A stretch of 64,000 nt of DNA from Sphingobacterium detergens (GCF_003610355.1 NZ_RAPY01000001.1:1550001-1614000), one strand, 5' to 3'; counted from the first letter of the stretch, positions 44,951 to 53,290 are shown. The notes: generated by a model from the letters alone, not told the origin. A program made the numbers and translations.

Positions 44951-44975
44951 ATCAGGTTTAATAACCTGATCTATA
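44946..44975. terminator. perfect hairpin shared by the 3' ends of two convergent genes
   Basis: 13-bp perfect arms (44946-44958 and 44963-44975) around a 4-nt loop. The left arm contains the stop codon of the helicase gene (44948-44950) and the right arm lies in the last codons of the minus-strand gene, whose stop is at 44958-44960. A terminator for both directions, built into coding ends. Confidence 0.8.
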
Positions 44976-45320
44976 CAGTTGATTGATGTAAGCGGTATAA
45001 ATTCCGATGGGAATCTTGCCAGTCACCGTTCCACGCAGCGATTCGGGGCAGGCTGTCAAAATACTGTCCAATGAGAAAACAAATATATTCTCCACTGCAT
45101 TTTGGAGTCTCCGCTCCCCTTTTTCGTGCATGTATTCCATCAGATGCAGTGCTTTACCTAACTCATCCTCGCGTCCCTGCTCGATCATCTTTTCGATATA
45201 CGATGTAAGGATGCGGATTGTTGTGATTGGATTGCCAGCATTTTCTGGCTGCGAAATTTCTGTTTGCGCCAATGGTATCACCGAAACAATGATTTCCTGA
45301 GCTTGCTTTATATTCATCAT
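44958..45320 (-). CDS. DUF7674-like putative immunity protein
   Basis: 120 residues (Met1 at 45320 or Met2 at 45317), all helical, with no membrane segment. The pattern ALHLMEYMHEKGERRLQNAVENIFV, preceded by VIPLAQ, is shared with the protein at 45512-45883, so the two are paralogues. Small helical proteins of this type are often encoded beside polymorphic toxins as immunity proteins; the DUF7674 name is my recollection of the family and not certain. It converges on the helicase gene with overlapping 3' hairpin. Confidence 0.65.
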   Translation of the reverse strand: MMNIKQAQEIIVSVIPLAQTEISQPENAGNPITTIRILTSYIEKMIEQGREDELGKALHLMEYMHEKGERRLQNAVENIFVFSLDSILTACPESLRGTVTGKIPIGIYTAYINQLYRSGY

Positions 45321-45511
45321 ATATTCACTTTAAGCGGTTTAAACATTATTGTTATACAATAGCTTTTTATAAATCCGATATTAAATATCACCGGCAGTCA
45401 TCCGAACTTCGGCCCGCAATCGATTTTGATTTGCAATCGGTTATACAAGCCTACTCTATGATTACATTAGTTATTTTCATAGGAATAGTATTCGCCAGGT
45501 TTGTTTTTCTC

Positions 45512-45883
45512 TTAGTCATTCCTACCTTCTGGAAGAATAAGCTGCTGTATCGAAAGCGGCAAACGAGCCTCCAGGTGACTCCATTCAATCGTGTTACATG
45601 CTTTTTTAAATCTGGAGAAGGTCTTTGGGAGTAATCCGTTTATTACAATCTGGAGTTCTGAAGTTCCGCGCTCAAGTACATAAGCCACGACCTGCATGAC
45701 CCATTCAAAACGGCGCCAATCTTTGGCATAAATGACATCCTCCGCAAACTGAGATATGACATTGACAATATTTTTGTAGTCCTTTTTAAGTTCGGTTTTC
45801 CTGAGTCTAAGATTCAGCTCCGGGATTACAGCGGCAACAAAATCCACCGTCTGTCCTTCATCCATTTTTTTTCTTGCTTCCAT
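45512..45883 (-). CDS. DUF7674-like putative immunity protein, second copy
   Basis: 123 residues. It aligns with the previous protein through VIPEL, the ERFEW-like helix, VVAYVLERGTSELQIVINGLLP and LPLSIQQL. Divergence is strong, with only scattered identical residues, so the duplication is old or the copies came separately. Same strand, 191 bp upstream of its paralogue. Confidence 0.65.
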   Translation of the reverse strand: MEARKKMDEGQTVDFVAAVIPELNLRLRKTELKKDYKNIVNVISQFAEDVIYAKDWRRFEWVMQVVAYVLERGTSELQIVINGLLPKTFSRFKKACNTIEWSHLEARLPLSIQQLILPEGRND

Positions 45884-46068
45884 TGCATTGTTTTTATGAA
45901 TACCTATTATTCATTGTTACTGGCATAAGCCAAACAACATTCCAAAACAAAAAACAAGAAATAACAAACTGAAATACAGCTCTATAAATTTATTTTACAA
46001 AGTTTTTAATAAGAAAAATGATATCAAAATGAAAAGGTTATTCTCAAATTGGGATAAATCGATCTCCT

Positions 46069-46602
46069 TTACATTGTCCAAAGACTCCATTTCGATTTTA
46101 TTGCGGCGGGGTTTACTTGCGCTATTTTCTTATAAAATTTCACAAAATCTTTATTCCATAGGGTATAGTTATGCGTAAACTTAAATACTATTTTATGATT
46201 GTCAGCCCCATTGATAATGACTTGCCAGACCCTTTGATTTGTGATTGTTATCGAAGTCTTGCTCAGCTCGATGATATCCGTTAGCGGGAAAACCGCCTTT
46301 CTCTGCTGTTTATTATCAATAGCATAAAAGTTTATATCATCAAAATAGAGATCTTCATCACTGACAAGATTATCTTCCAAGCCAAACAGGAAAGGACGGG
46401 ATGAAATCTTTCTGATCTCTTCTCCTACCAAATCAGTTGAAGCTTCATAACTGATCTGATTATTTTTAGGTTTAAATCCAGCAGTATACTTCCTGAAAAT
46501 TAGGCTAAATAGTACAATGAATAGCGCAAAGCCTATCAAAAATATAAGGTATAAATACATTCTTCTCTTTATTAAACGAAACTTGTCTTTCACTCTAGAC
46601 AT
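46069..46602 (-). CDS. membrane-anchored PH-like protein of unknown function
   Basis: 177 residues from the ATG at 46602 (a TTG precedes it). A basic N-terminus is followed by one strong membrane helix (about 16-37). The soluble part has a PH-like or GRAM-like look: EDLYFDDINFYAIDNKQQRKAVFPLTDI, then TNQRVWQVIINGADNHKIVFKF. Such membrane-linked domains occur among immunity proteins in Bacteroidota, but this remains a guess. It lies within the immunity-like cluster. Confidence 0.62.
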   Translation of the reverse strand: MSRVKDKFRLIKRRMYLYLIFLIGFALFIVLFSLIFRKYTAGFKPKNNQISYEASTDLVGEEIRKISSRPFLFGLEDNLVSDEDLYFDDINFYAIDNKQQRKAVFPLTDIIELSKTSITITNQRVWQVIINGADNHKIVFKFTHNYTLWNKDFVKFYKKIAQVNPAAIKSKWSLWTM

Positions 46603-46766
46603 CAAAAAAAACGTCTAAATATGTAATGCAATAATTAATTAGCAGCATAAAATTATCAAATTTAATCCAATATGCAGATTTTTATAGACGACAGCGAAAT
46701 AAGATGGGCCGGAGGTTTTATTTTGCTGCTGAATTAACTATTTTAGGTACTGTAAAATCAAAACCG

Positions 46767-47453
46767 ATGGACTATTTAAATAAGATAAGGAAGTTATTTG
46801 CTTTAGAACAGGATGGTATTGACGGATATAGCGAACTAGAGATCCAGAAACTTGAAGAAAAAATAAATTTCGTTTTTCCTAAAACTTTACGGACATATTA
46901 TCAGACTTTGGGCGCAAATAGTAACATCAATTATTGCTATAATCGATTACTTAGCCCCGAAGATGATGTAACGCTATTGGATGGTTATCTACCCATCTAT
47001 GAAGAGAATCAGGCTGTAGTCACCTGGGGAATCAAAACGACAGATCTATCTTTGGATAATCCGCCAGTGTATGCAAATTACGATACCGCATACGATTCAG
47101 ACTGGGAGCTAGAAAAAGCACATGTTTCAGACTTTTTGCTGATGATGGCAATCTACAATGGTACTTTTGGAGGTTTACGCTATTATGCCAATTGTCTTCA
47201 TACGATTCCATCCACTATGGTGACTGCTGTGGAATCTGGTTGGGAATTAATTCCGGAATTGAGTGTTGATAACCAAAAAATATTTACCCGCGATTATACG
47301 GATGTTATTAGCCTTTCTTTTGATGGCAACGGCGTATGTCAAGGGGCATTTGTCGGAACAATGGATCCGCAACTCTTTGACAATATACTCGAAGTACTTG
47401 ATGTTGATTGGTCTTACATTTCATTTGAAGATGAAGACGAAGATGAAGATTAA
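46767..47453 (+). CDS. SMI1/KNR4 superfamily immunity-like protein
   Basis: 228 residues from the ATG at 46767; an ATG at 46704 adds a stretch unlike the family. The SMI1/KNR4 (SUKH) start is visible: YSELEIQKLEEKINFVFPKTLRTYYQTLGAN (about 20-50), with later YLPIYEENQAVVTWGI and a Trp-rich middle. The last residues are a run of Asp/Glu. SUKH proteins are widespread immunity proteins against secreted nuclease toxins. No toxin gene is seen nearby. The DUF4272 gene follows by 66 bp on the same strand. Confidence 0.82.
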   Translation: MDYLNKIRKLFALEQDGIDGYSELEIQKLEEKINFVFPKTLRTYYQTLGANSNINYCYNRLLSPEDDVTLLDGYLPIYEENQAVVTWGIKTTDLSLDNPPVYANYDTAYDSDWELEKAHVSDFLLMMAIYNGTFGGLRYYANCLHTIPSTMVTAVESGWELIPELSVDNQKIFTRDYTDVISLSFDGNGVCQGAFVGTMDPQLFDNILEVLDVDWSYISFEDEDEDED

Positions 47454-47519
47454 AGCAGCTATGTATAAATTTTCAGCTGAGAAATCCGGCTATTTAAATA
47501 AAAATCATTGTTAAAAAGT

Positions 47520-48161
47520 ATGACTATAGAAGAAAAGAATGCCATAAAAGAGGCGAATATCAAACAAATTGAGGCCAAAAATTACCGCTTTACAGCTTGG
47601 CTACCAGTTTTAGAGGATCCGAATACCAGAAGCATTGATGCAGTAAGAGGGAGAATGTCTGTCATGAATGCGTTGATCAATATATCCTTTGAAGCTCCTG
47701 TAGAAATTATCAGGAACTGGATCGACCATCATGGTCTGAGCAAACATTTATCGAAATGGGAACAGGAAATTCTACAAAAAGATAACGATGCACTTTCAGA
47801 CCGTGAACTTAATTCATTAAGATGGTACCTTGAGGGGCTCTGGGCATTGATGTGGGCAACTGAATTAGTCGATAATCTGGATGAAACCGCATGGTGTGGC
47901 GACCATATGGCCTCCTTGTTACCAAACCTCGAACGCAATGAAAATAATGAAAAAATTGATCGTCTGTCGTCGTTAAAAAGTGGAAATGAAATTTACGCCA
48001 TGCTTGATTTTTATTACCGCTTACATTGGTACTGTGTCGATGAGAGGCTAAAGGGAAAACAAGCATTGATCAATGAAGGACTCGTCTATGAGCGCCGAAA
48101 AGCATTGGAGTGGCTTATCAACAAAGATTCAGATTGGGATGATATCGAGATGGGAACATAA
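47520..48161 (+). CDS. DUF4272 protein (immunity-like)
   Basis: 213 residues from the ATG at 47520. The DUF4272 pattern is present: RGRMSVMNALINISF, IIRNWIDHHGLSKHLSKWEQEIL, RWYLEGLWALMWATEL, and the C-terminal YERRKALEWLINKDSDWDDIEMGT. DUF4272 proteins are often found in toxin-immunity loci, again with unknown mechanism. It is downstream of the SMI1/KNR4 gene and is closed by tandem terminators. Confidence 0.8.
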   Translation: MTIEEKNAIKEANIKQIEAKNYRFTAWLPVLEDPNTRSIDAVRGRMSVMNALINISFEAPVEIIRNWIDHHGLSKHLSKWEQEILQKDNDALSDRELNSLRWYLEGLWALMWATELVDNLDETAWCGDHMASLLPNLERNENNEKIDRLSSLKSGNEIYAMLDFYYRLHWYCVDERLKGKQALINEGLVYERRKALEWLINKDSDWDDIEMGT

Positions 48162-48163
48162 AA

Positions 48164-48221
48164 AATCACTCAATGCTTGTCATTGAGTGATTGATAAGCG
48201 GCATAATATGCCGCTATTTTT
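48164..48221. terminator. two tandem terminator hairpins
   Basis: Hairpin 1 is a perfect 12-bp stem (48164-48175 with 48181-48192, loop 5 nt). Hairpin 2 is an 8-bp GC-rich stem (48197-48204 with 48208-48215), followed by T-rich 48216-48222. They lie between convergent genes and serve both. Confidence 0.88.
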
Positions 48222-48248
48222 ATAATAAACAACAGTATGACAAAAAAA

Positions 48249-49460
48249 CTAGCTTCCAAAGCTGATATAATACAAGGGTGTATCGCCGGAGTGATTCCCG
48301 ACACGATCAAGCCCTTCAAAGAATATGTGATCCCCCAGTTCCTTGCCTATCAATTGTTTCTCCATTTGATACAATAGCTCCAGTGCGGTAAAATTCTTCC
48401 CATTGGAAGCTTGGATTCGGGCACATATTTCTACTTGAAAATATCCATCATCTCCATTATCCTCATCAAAAGCTTCTTCTTCATCATCCATTAGTACCTC
48501 CATTGAATTCAAATCTTCCATTCCCTTGATCCAACACATATAACAAAGCTCTATTTCGGGCGCATCGACCACAATTTCATTGGCATCCCACTGCGCCCGA
48601 TCGCCTAAAATATCACGCTGATACTCCGCAACATCGGCATCAAACTCCTGGGAGCTATGATACGACTTGGCCTGAAATGTCCAAGCAATAGCTGACAGCA
48701 CACGGTCTTGGACTGGTTGGGTATTCCAATCAATATTATTCCAAGGACTGCCTATCTTTTCCCTTAAATAGCCAACATATCTTTTTAAATAAGATTTCCC
48801 AATTTTATTGTTCAGCCCAACATGATGTTCTCCTTCCAAAAATTTTTCGGAGAATGTATGCCAGTCTTTAAAGTGCAATGTTGCGTAGGAAGAAAGCTTT
48901 TTCAAAATGTCCAAAGCGGCTGATTTCGGCAGATACCCGACATCAGCTGCAGCAGTCGTGATATGACTACTGACAGTAATAGCAAGCGCATCCACGCCAG
49001 GTTTGCCGATATCCCAGCTTCCACTGTCGATCTGATCTTCCCGACCTTCCAGAGCGGTACCCCCTGTCTTAATTCCGAGCAAGTTAAAATATGCTGCTAA
49101 TATTTGCAGGCAGCTTTCGGTATCTGCAATAGCGAAGTCTCTTTTCAATAGTTTCACCAGTTCATCGCGGTACTCCGCTTGTTTGGGATAAGTCCCGAAC
49201 TGATATAGATGAACCGGGTAAGTCCCATCATCACCAGCACTACCAAATACGGTAAACCAATCGCCAAAGACGATAACGCGGAATGCCGCTCCCAATGCCG
49301 TACCAAATTGTTCTTCATAAGGAATATTGTTCAGCATATCCTTACTGTTAATTTGCTGGTTTTTGGCTTTATCCAATTCCGCTTCCTGTGCGAGTTCCTC
49401 TTTCGCTTCCCTTACACCCTCCTTTGCTGCACTCAATAATTCTTTGAAAAATTTAAACAT
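48249..49460 (-). CDS. DUF1266 protein (immunity-like)
   Basis: 403 residues. The DUF1266 core is at about 145-215: GSWDIGKPGVDALAITVSSH, AADVGYLPKSAALDILKKL and HFKDWHTFSEKFLEGEHH. The Arg of the usual WDxxR is replaced by Lys. The N-terminus is a charged helix (FKELLSAAKEGVREAKEEL), and an acidic stretch (MDDEEEAFDEDNGDDG) lies near 320. DUF1266 proteins are frequent in secretion-toxin and immunity loci. It is the last member of the immunity-like cluster. Confidence 0.75.
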   Translation of the reverse strand: MFKFFKELLSAAKEGVREAKEELAQEAELDKAKNQQINSKDMLNNIPYEEQFGTALGAAFRVIVFGDWFTVFGSAGDDGTYPVHLYQFGTYPKQAEYRDELVKLLKRDFAIADTESCLQILAAYFNLLGIKTGGTALEGREDQIDSGSWDIGKPGVDALAITVSSHITTAAADVGYLPKSAALDILKKLSSYATLHFKDWHTFSEKFLEGEHHVGLNNKIGKSYLKRYVGYLREKIGSPWNNIDWNTQPVQDRVLSAIAWTFQAKSYHSSQEFDADVAEYQRDILGDRAQWDANEIVVDAPEIELCYMCWIKGMEDLNSMEVLMDDEEEAFDEDNGDDGYFQVEICARIQASNGKNFTALELLYQMEKQLIGKELGDHIFFEGLDRVGNHSGDTPLYYISFGS

Positions 49461-49740
49461 AATTTTAAGATATTATTTTTAGCTAATGATTCCTATTTAC
49501 ATTTTATCACAACCCCAAAAGGCTCCACACATCGAGCTTAACTACTCATGATCACCTTTATGGGCTTAAGATTTCAATTTACTGCTGTAAATCTGAAAAT
49601 AAATATTTACTTTTTATTCAGAAATCCATATTAGTCTGGAGCCCGACCATATTTGTGGCCGAAGACTCCATATTTGAAGGAAGATAACAGGAGTAATTTT
49701 CATCATTACGAGCGCTCCATTCATTAAAGCAATATCAGAC

Positions 49741-50265
49741 ATGACTGTATTCAAAGATCTAATTACACCTGCCGTTTTTAAGAAAACGCTTACATTCAAG
49801 CGGAATGAACTGATTAAAAGCAGCGGAACTGTAGACTCAAAAATATACTTCATAAAAAAAGGCAGCCTTAAAATTTCCATCTTCCAACAAGATGCCGAAC
49901 AGATTATCCGGCTAGGTTATACTGGAGATCTTATCGTGGCCATGGACTCCTTCTTTGATGGTTGCCATTCAGATTTTGTTATTCAAGCCATCAAGAAAAC
50001 TGAAGTATTGGTCGCGGAAAAAGAAGATTTTATGCATTTCGTCTACGAAAGTCCTGAGAACACTTCGCTTTACATCAACATATTAGAGGGATTGGTGAAG
50101 CAACAGCTTGACAGAGAACAGGATCTGCTGCAGGACTCCCCTAAAATCCGATATGAGCGTGTTTTTAAGAGAAACCCTCTCTTATTCCAAATTATTCCCA
50201 ATAAACATATTGCCAACTATTTGAGGATGACACCTGAAACTTTTTCACGGATCAGTAAATCTTGA
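49741..50265 (+). CDS. Crp/Fnr family regulator, short form
   Basis: 174 residues, shorter than the ~195 of the other copies in the window. The beta-roll domain is at about 18-105 (FKRNELIKSSGTVDSKIYFI, then GSLKISIFQQDAEQIIRLGY), and the DNA-binding end reads HIANYLRMTPETFSRISKS, stopping directly after the recognition helix. The signal is unknown. The DinB-like gene starts 54 bp later and is probably co-transcribed. Confidence 0.8.
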   Translation: MTVFKDLITPAVFKKTLTFKRNELIKSSGTVDSKIYFIKKGSLKISIFQQDAEQIIRLGYTGDLIVAMDSFFDGCHSDFVIQAIKKTEVLVAEKEDFMHFVYESPENTSLYINILEGLVKQQLDREQDLLQDSPKIRYERVFKRNPLLFQIIPNKHIANYLRMTPETFSRISKS

Positions 50266-50319
50266 GTTCAATCAATTTTTTTACCCTTTTTTTTCGTGTA
50301 TTTTATCAAAAAAACGAAA

Positions 50320-50916
50320 ATGAAATATAAATCTTTAACATTACTTGATCAGCTCAGTACACAGACAAGGGAACATATAGCTTTTGTTGAATCGTTGAAA
50401 ACATTGTCGTTAGATGATCTCAATAAGCGGCCCCATAAAGGCTCATGGAATACCTTAGAGTGTATCGCACATCTCAATCTTTATGGAAACTTCTATCTGC
50501 CTGAAATTTCGAGAAGAATGGCTGCTAGTCAATCGAATGCAGCAAGCTATTTCAACAGTGGCCTTTTAGGAAACTATTTCGCAAAAAGTATACTTCCAAA
50601 AGATCGGCCCAACAAAATGAAGACATTCCAGGAGATGGATCCTATATATAAGCAATTGGACAAAAAGGTGCTTGCTGTCTTTTTGGAACAGCAGGAGAAC
50701 TTCCTTCAATTACTTGAGCAGGCAAAATCAAAAGATCTCGGCAAAATCCGAACAAATATTTCCATCAATAAATGGATAAAAATCCGTCTCGGAGATACCT
50801 TCCGTTTTCTGGTTAACCACAATATCAGACATATCGTACAGATAAAAAATATCCTTTCAAGCTGCTCCGTTATTGATCAGACCAGTCCGGTATTACCAGC
50901 TGTAAATCATCAATAA
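50320..50916 (+). CDS. DinB-like protein
   Basis: 198 residues from the ATG at 50320 (the longer frame begins with a GTG at 50296). DinB superfamily marks are WNTLECIAHLNLYGNFYL near residue 45 and RFLVNHNIRHIVQIKNI near 165-180, with the His residues of a metal site. The reaction is unknown. It follows a Crp/Fnr gene. A bulged inverted repeat (50941-50986) downstream may end transcription. Confidence 0.78.
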   Translation: MKYKSLTLLDQLSTQTREHIAFVESLKTLSLDDLNKRPHKGSWNTLECIAHLNLYGNFYLPEISRRMAASQSNAASYFNSGLLGNYFAKSILPKDRPNKMKTFQEMDPIYKQLDKKVLAVFLEQQENFLQLLEQAKSKDLGKIRTNISINKWIKIRLGDTFRFLVNHNIRHIVQIKNILSSCSVIDQTSPVLPAVNHQ

Positions 50917-50940
50917 TAGCATCAACTTATTTTATTAAGA

Positions 50941-50986
50941 AATAGAAATGCATGCCATAAAAGGTCTCAAAAGGCATATTTCTATT
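50941..50986 (+). terminator. bulged stem-loop after the DinB-like gene
   Basis: AATAGAAAT plus ATGCC on the left pair with GGCAT and ATTTCTATT on the right, with a 2-nt bulge on the left arm. No long T-run follows. A moderate terminator candidate. Confidence 0.5.
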
Positions 50987-51104
50987 CCTTAGGAAGAGAC
51001 GGTTAACGATACTTCAACTATGTAAATAATTTGAAAATATCCAGCATCGCTGCGAGTATATTTAGTAGCTGTTTCATGGAAAAAATAGCGCAATTATTGT
51101 GCCA

Positions 51105-51461
51105 TTAGGATGATCTTGGTGGAAAGAGCTCGATTACTCTTTCCAATGGACGGCCGATAACCGCTTTACCGTCTTTAATAACGATAGGCCGTTCTATCAA
51201 TATGGGATTTTGCAGCATCACCTCAACCCATTCCTCATCTGTCAATTGAAGGTGTTGAAATTTTTCGAGGAATAGAGCTTCATTCTTTCGAATAAGCGCT
51301 AGTGGTTTAAGTCCGAGTTGTGACAATATTTCAATGAGCTCAGCTTTACTGGGGACTTCTTCAAGATACTCTTGCACCTGCAGATCTACAGTATGCTCTT
51401 GCAAAAAATCCAACGCTGCGCAACTCTTGCTGCATTGTTTATTATGGTATATTTTAATCAT
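51105..51461 (-). CDS. ArsC/YfgD-type thioredoxin-fold reductase
   Basis: 118 residues, the normal size of glutaredoxin-linked arsenate reductase-like proteins. The catalytic Cys10 is in YHNKQCSKSC, and the anion-binding Arg is in the IERPIVI...AVIGRP stretch (about 89-104). A second Cys at 14 is uncommon and could form a CxxxC pair. It may reduce arsenate or act on another oxidised substrate, as in YfgD. No arsenic operon is around it. It is 38 bp downstream of the HxlR gene on the same strand, so redox-stress control by that regulator is plausible. Confidence 0.82.
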   Translation of the reverse strand: MIKIYHNKQCSKSCAALDFLQEHTVDLQVQEYLEEVPSKAELIEILSQLGLKPLALIRKNEALFLEKFQHLQLTDEEWVEVMLQNPILIERPIVIKDGKAVIGRPLERVIELFPPRSS

Positions 51462-51499
51462 AGTAGCTTGTTGTTGGTTTTCTTCTCAGAAAAAAGATG

Positions 51500-51871
51500 T
51501 TATTTGCGTAGTTTATCTATTACTTCTTTTCGGTGCAAATCCCCCCATTCAATGAGGTTCTCAATCAAAGGTTTTAGGCTCATACCATGTTCCGTGATTG
51601 TATATTCCATTTCAATCGAATAGGTTGATTTTTTATGTCGGCTGACAAGTAAATGTCCTTCCAGAACCTTAAGTTCTTTGGATAACATCCGGTCTGTAAT
51701 CGGAGCGATATAATTCGCAAGATCTCTAAAACGCTTCGGCCCTGTTAACAAGGCGGCGATGATCTGCAGTTTCCATTTTCCCTGTAAACATTCCAAAGCA
51801 TCCTGAATCTTCAGGAAAGTGCCTGGAGAATGAAAGGGGCAATAATGATCGTTATCTACTTTCTTAGCCAT
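51500..51871 (-). CDS. HxlR family transcriptional regulator
   Basis: 123 residues. The winged-helix signature is complete: CPFHSPGTFLKIQDALECLQGKWKLQIIAALL, GPKRFRDLANYIAPITDRMLSKELKVLE and the wing SVEMEYTITEHGMSL-like end. Cys11 at the N-terminus fits the redox- or quinone-sensing Cys of HxlR/YodB/HypR regulators. It is divergent from an NmrA-like gene across 84 bp containing an inverted repeat. Confidence 0.9.
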   Translation of the reverse strand: MAKKVDNDHYCPFHSPGTFLKIQDALECLQGKWKLQIIAALLTGPKRFRDLANYIAPITDRMLSKELKVLEGHLLVSRHKKSTYSIEMEYTITEHGMSLKPLIENLIEWGDLHRKEVIDKLRK

Positions 51872-51894
51872 ACTGGTACACTATACTCCGTGAT

Positions 51895-51914
51895 AGTAGA
51901 TATGTTGATCTACT
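51895..51914. promoter_or_regulatory. candidate HxlR operator
   Basis: Perfect 7-bp inverted repeat AGTAGAT-N6-ATCTACT between the divergent HxlR and NmrA-like genes, 23 bp upstream of the HxlR start and 41 bp from the other. HxlR-type regulators commonly bind TACT/AGTA-containing palindromes in such places. Confidence 0.55.
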
Positions 51915-51955
51915 GAATGATTCTCTAGCTTTACAATAATATAAAAAAAAGATAA

Positions 51956-52783
51956 ATGGCAAACAATAAAATTGAAAGTGTACTAGTATTGGGTGGTAAT
52001 GGAAAGAGTGGTCGTCGGGTAGTAGAAAAATTACGAGCCAAAGGAGTTGAAGTTCTTGTTACAACCAGGGAATTGGAAAAAGCGTCCAAGCATTCGCGGT
52101 ATTTTATTTGGGAGAATGATCGTAATTGGGCTGAAGTATTACAAGGCGTGAATGCACTGTTTATTGTGCATCCGGATACATCTATGCCTGAAGCGTTACA
52201 ACAAATCCGCGTGCTTTCCGAACATGCATACAAAGCTAATATTAAAAAGATTGTATTGTTATCAGGCCGAGGCCAAGACTCTGTGGTTGCGTGCGAGAAT
52301 GTGATCCAACATTCTGGTCTTCGCTGGACTATTGTTCGTTCGGCCTGGTTCAATCAGAATTTTACCGAGGGACATTTCGCTCATGGTATAAAGGCAGGAG
52401 AAGTTGTTTTTATGGCAGGACAGGCCGGCGAGCCATTTGTTGATCTTGACGATCTTGCGGACGTCGTTGTTGCATCGTTATTAGAGCCTATCCACGATAG
52501 TCAAGTTTATGAAGTGACGGGTGATATACTCTACACTTTTCGAGATGCTGTAGCAATCATTTCCGAAAAAATCGGCAGCCCTATTACCTACCGTGAATTG
52601 GATAAACAAAGTTATTTGGAACTGTTACTGCAACACGGTCTCCCCCCAGCTGTTGCTCAGCATCTTGTATTCGCATTTTCGGAGATTCTCGATGGAAGAA
52701 ATCAATCCTTAGGTGACGGGATTGACCGTGTGCTTAAAAGATCACCTAAATCTTTTGCCTCTTTTGTAGATGAAGCTTTTTAA
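51956..52783 (+). CDS. NmrA-like NAD(P)-binding protein (quinone reductase-like)
   Basis: 275 residues of the atypical SDR type. The dinucleotide loop is VLVLGGNGKSGRRVV (about 9-23). VHPDTSMPEALQQIR, KKIVLLSGRG and WTIVRSAWFNQNF (about 120-132) match NmrA/HSCARG- and QOR2-like proteins, which bind NAD(P)H and either reduce quinones or sense redox state. Divergent from an HxlR-type regulator, the classic layout for induction by quinone, aldehyde or diamide stress. Confidence 0.87.
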   Translation: MANNKIESVLVLGGNGKSGRRVVEKLRAKGVEVLVTTRELEKASKHSRYFIWENDRNWAEVLQGVNALFIVHPDTSMPEALQQIRVLSEHAYKANIKKIVLLSGRGQDSVVACENVIQHSGLRWTIVRSAWFNQNFTEGHFAHGIKAGEVVFMAGQAGEPFVDLDDLADVVVASLLEPIHDSQVYEVTGDILYTFRDAVAIISEKIGSPITYRELDKQSYLELLLQHGLPPAVAQHLVFAFSEILDGRNQSLGDGIDRVLKRSPKSFASFVDEAF

Positions 52784-52854
52784 AAGGATTAAAGCAGCTA
52801 TTAATGGAGACTAGAAAATCGCTCTTATTTTCATTTTTTCCTTCGGGGGATGCA

Positions 52855-53290
52855 GGATTCTCCGATTGCAATTTGGTTTTCTCTTAAGGGATTTTGTTTT
52901 CCCCCGAAGGGGACGCAGCATTCTCCCAGGGGAATTTACTTCTCCCTTAAGGGATTTTGGTTTTCTCCGAAGGGGGCACAGCATTCTCCCAGGGGAATTT
53001 ACTTCTCCCTTAAGGGATCTTGGTTTCCTCCGAAGGAGACACAGCATTCTCCCAAGGGAATTTACTTTTCCCTTAAGGGATTTTGGTTTTCTCCGAAGGG
53101 GACACAGCATTCTCACAGGGGAATTTACTTTTCCCTTAAGGGATTTTAGTTTTCTCCGAAGGGGACACAGCATTCTCACAGGGGAATTTACTTTTCCCTT
53201 AAGGGATTTTAGTTTTCTCCGAAGGGGACACAGCATTCTCACAGGGGAATTTACTTTTCCCTTAAGGGATCTTGGTTTCCCCCTAAATTC
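52855..53290. repeat. tandem array of 63-bp units, each built of three 21-bp pieces
   Basis: The same point of the unit recurs at 52855, 52918, 52981, 53044, 53107, 53170 and 53233, exactly 63 bp apart; the first and last units are degenerate. Each unit splits into three 21-bp pieces with a common CTCC-N-AAGGGG-type hairpin core: CTCCCAGGGG, CTCCCTTAAGGGA and CTCCGAAGGGG. Open frames on both strands (for example 52811-53242 minus and 52866-53327 plus) exist only because 63 is a multiple of 3, and I do not call them genes. It lies between an NmrA-like gene and an AraC gene, both on the plus strand. Confidence 0.9.

Noticed and set aside
45431..45634. 67-codon frame with a hydrophobic start on the plus strand
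   Set aside because: Its second half is antisense to the DUF7674-like gene at 45512-45883, and it has no conserved feature.
52855..53290. Possible CRISPR array
   Set aside because: Units are contiguous with no unique spacers between repeats, and no cas gene is in the window. The same applies to the array at 13.3-13.9 kb.
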